6,865 nucleotides of DNA, from assembly GCA_945957245.1 (NCBI GenBank), contig CAMFLD010000153.1, positions 1 through 6,865 on the forward strand, in the 5' to 3' direction. Position numbers and translations under genes: made by a program. The DNA comes from an uncultured Flavobacterium sp. (lineage in GTDB: Bacteria > Bacteroidota > Bacteroidia > Flavobacteriales > Flavobacteriaceae). Numbering within the stretch: the first letter of the stretch is position 1; each line of letters opens with the position of its first letter. Below, piece after piece: positions 5,471 to 6,865 of the stretch. The notes under the pieces were generated by a model, which saw only the letters and a list, made by a program, of their open reading frames with translations, made no database searches and was not told the origin of the DNA.

Positions 5471-6313
5471 ATGAAAATAATCATCCACGGCGGATTTTTC
5501 TCTGAATCTTCTACCAACCATGAAACTAAGGTTGCGAAACAGCAGGCCTTGCTTCGTATAGCTAAAGATTCGTTTGAATATCTGAAAACGCATACAGCAT
5601 TGGAAACGGTAGTTCACGCAGTTTCTTTATTGGAAGATGATGCCTTGTTTAATGCCGGTATTGGTTCCCAAATCCAAAGTGACGGTAAAATCAGAATGAG
5701 CGCTTCGGTGATGGATGGTTCCACTATGAAGATGAGTGGTGTTATCAATATCGAGGAGGTTAAAAATCCGGTGCAGGTGGCTCAGGTTTTGTTACAATAT
5801 GATGATAAAGTTTTGGGAGGAAGTGGAGCGACAAATTTTGCCCGTCAATACGGATTTGAAAAATTCTCTACAGAAATTCCGCAACGTCGAAGTGAATATG
5901 AGGCTAAACTGGCCGCTACGCGTATAGGGACAGTTGGTTGCGTAGCTTTAGACAAAGACGGTAAGTTGGCCGCAGCAACATCAACAGGAGGGAAGGGCTT
6001 TGAAATGCCCGGAAGAATTTCGGATTCAGCCACTGTTGCCGGGAATTATGCTAATGAATTTTGTGGTGTGAGTTTGACCGGAGTTGGTGAGGATATTGTC
6101 AGCGGAGCAGTTGCTGCCAAAATCGTAACCCGTGTTACGGATGGTTTTCCTATTGAAAAAGCATTTGAAAAGACTTTCGCCGAGCTGAAACCATTTGATG
6201 GTTTTGCCGGAGCTATTGCTATTGATAGTAAAGGTAATATTTGTCATCAGGATTCGCATCCAAGTATGGTTTTTGCGAGTTATGATGGTGAAAAGGAAGA
6301 AGTATTTAATTAG
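5471..6313 (+). CDS. iaaA: Isoaspartyl peptidase / plant-type L-asparaginase (Ntn hydrolase)
   Basis: A 280-residue proenzyme of the Thr-nucleophile family T2. It should cut itself before Thr154 (RIG|TVGCVALD) to give alpha and beta subunits. The product removes beta-aspartyl residues from dipeptides and may hydrolyse asparagine. Key residues at the spacing of E. coli IaaA (T179, R207, D210) are present: T154, R182 and D185 in PGRISD, with TSTGG (170-174) and TGVGED (203-208) nearby. HGG at 6-8 opens the fold. It is about 40 residues shorter than E. coli IaaA, mainly before the cleavage site and at the C terminus. Placed after cphB, its likely job is beta-Asp-Arg to Asp + Arg. I chose ATG 5471 because it leads straight into KIIIHGG. 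The in-frame ATG at 5414 would add 19 residues encoded by the heptad repeat. The stop overlaps the stop of the convergent downstream gene. Confidence 0.92.
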   Translation: MKIIIHGGFFSESSTNHETKVAKQQALLRIAKDSFEYLKTHTALETVVHAVSLLEDDALFNAGIGSQIQSDGKIRMSASVMDGSTMKMSGVINIEEVKNPVQVAQVLLQYDDKVLGGSGATNFARQYGFEKFSTEIPQRRSEYEAKLAATRIGTVGCVALDKDGKLAAATSTGGKGFEMPGRISDSATVAGNYANEFCGVSLTGVGEDIVSGAVAAKIVTRVTDGFPIEKAFEKTFAELKPFDGFAGAIAIDSKGNICHQDSHPSMVFASYDGEKEEVFN

Positions 6314-6786
6314 TTTTCATCCTCCTCCATTGAGCCTAAAATGTCCTTTAATTGCTCCGTCAGGTCTTCTAAGCTTTCATAATTGGTAACAGCTAAAGTC
6401 TTATTTTGATTTTCTAATTCTTCAGCAATTTCTAAAACTAATTCATAGGGGTCAGCTTCATAGCCAAACATATTTTGGTCGAAATTAGTTCCCATCAGTA
6501 AGCCGTCATTACCCATACCGATACACCAGTTTTCAGTATAATTCACTAATGATATTTCCACTAATTTATAGTGAGACCAAGGTCCTTGGATACATGAGTT
6601 TGCTAATGCCCTGTCAGCCCAGAAACAAATAATTGTAATGGGTTCTTCGTTTTCATCTTCATAATGATTAGAACTTGTAGAAGCATAACCATCATCATCT
6701 TTCAAAGCATAGACAATTTCAGTTTCGCAAATGGTTTTTACAAATCGCTCATGGCGTAATCTAATGGATAGGGAGTCTTTCAGCAT
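6310..6786 (-). CDS. DUF2750 family protein, function unknown
   Basis: A 158-residue acidic, soluble protein without signal peptide or membrane segment. Residues from about 10 to 125 resemble the DUF2750 family as I know it: a start like RHERFVKTICETEIVYALKDDDGY, a central CFWADRALANSC stretch, and a later W-GMGNDGLLMGTNFD region. The C-terminal 30 residues are very acidic (ending MEEDEN). Between the first two blocks lies a hydrophilic Ser/Asn/Glu-rich loop. No catalytic motif is visible and the biochemical role of the family is unknown to me. Such small proteins are often found singly. It lies convergent to iaaA with overlapping stop codons, and 17 bp downstream of a strong terminator, so it is either a single-gene unit with a very short promoter region or is weakly reached by read-through. 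AAAAAAAAG precedes the ATG. The gene is intact. Confidence 0.75.
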   Translation of the reverse strand: MLKDSLSIRLRHERFVKTICETEIVYALKDDDGYASTSSNHYEDENEEPITIICFWADRALANSCIQGPWSHYKLVEISLVNYTENWCIGMGNDGLLMGTNFDQNMFGYEADPYELVLEIAEELENQNKTLAVTNYESLEDLTEQLKDILGSMEEDEN

Positions 6787-6803
6787 CTTTTTTTTGTAAA
6801 AAT

Positions 6804-6837
6804 AAAAAATCCCAATCTTTCGAGAGGGATTTTTTTT
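6804..6837. terminator. Bidirectional intrinsic terminator
   Basis: A stem is formed by AAAAAATCCC (6804-6813) with GGGATTTTTT (6826-6835), extended by TCT/AGA (6816-6818 with 6823-6825) around a TTCG loop. Two unpaired A bases form a bulge at 6814-6815. On the plus strand a run of eight T follows (6830-6837). On the minus strand the stem is followed by TTTTTTATTTTTAC. It can therefore stop transcription both ways: rightward from cphB-iaaA, and leftward from a gene beyond the window before the DUF2750 gene. Confidence 0.8.
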
Positions 6838-6865
6838 AATATAAACTAATCTTAAAATCCGAGTC

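Overview
The window looks like chromosomal DNA from a gliding member of the Bacteroidota, most likely Flavobacterium. The evidence is a recognisable gldI gliding lipoprotein gene, AT-rich intergenic DNA, almost no Shine-Dalgarno sequences, and promoter-like elements of the Bacteroidota type (TAnnTTTG). gldI is best known from Flavobacterium johnsoniae, but I cannot fix the species from sequence alone. No mobile element, tRNA, rRNA or CRISPR array is visible.

Left block (1-4326, all minus strand). Reading in transcription order from right to left, it holds rluF (23S rRNA pseudouridine synthase), crcB (Fluc fluoride channel), a DHH/DHHA1 phosphoesterase of the NrnA type, gldI (FKBP-like gliding lipoprotein), a 378-residue lipoprotein that fuses a cyclophilin domain to an FKBP domain, and the start of a secreted cyclophilin cut by the window edge. 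Gaps are 3 bp (rluF-crcB), 59 bp (crcB-DHH), 3 bp (DHH-gldI), 12 bp (gldI-dual PPIase) and 73 bp (to the last cyclophilin). This suggests one or two operons. The leftmost three genes form a cluster of envelope prolyl isomerases around gldI, probably serving folding of exported proteins, including the gliding / type IX secretion machinery.

Divergent intergenic region (4327-4527). It holds a good -7 element for rluF and a -33/-7 pair for cphB. Three copies of the heptamer ACTAAGT/ACTTAGT overlap or flank these promoter elements.

Right block (4528-6313, plus strand). cphB (cyanophycinase, intracellular type) is followed by iaaA (isoaspartyl dipeptidase, Thr-nucleophile hydrolase). Together they would convert cyanophycin to beta-Asp-Arg and then to Asp + Arg. 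No cyanophycin synthetase gene is in the window. The 70 bp between the two genes are filled by a degenerate heptad repeat that turns over into its own inverse complement and folds into a 13-bp-arm hairpin. This is the most unusual non-coding structure here.

Right edge. A DUF2750 gene lies on the minus strand, with its stop codon overlapping the iaaA stop. Upstream of it is a strong bidirectional intrinsic terminator. It may also be the first place where cphB-iaaA transcripts can end, which would make them antisense to the DUF2750 gene.
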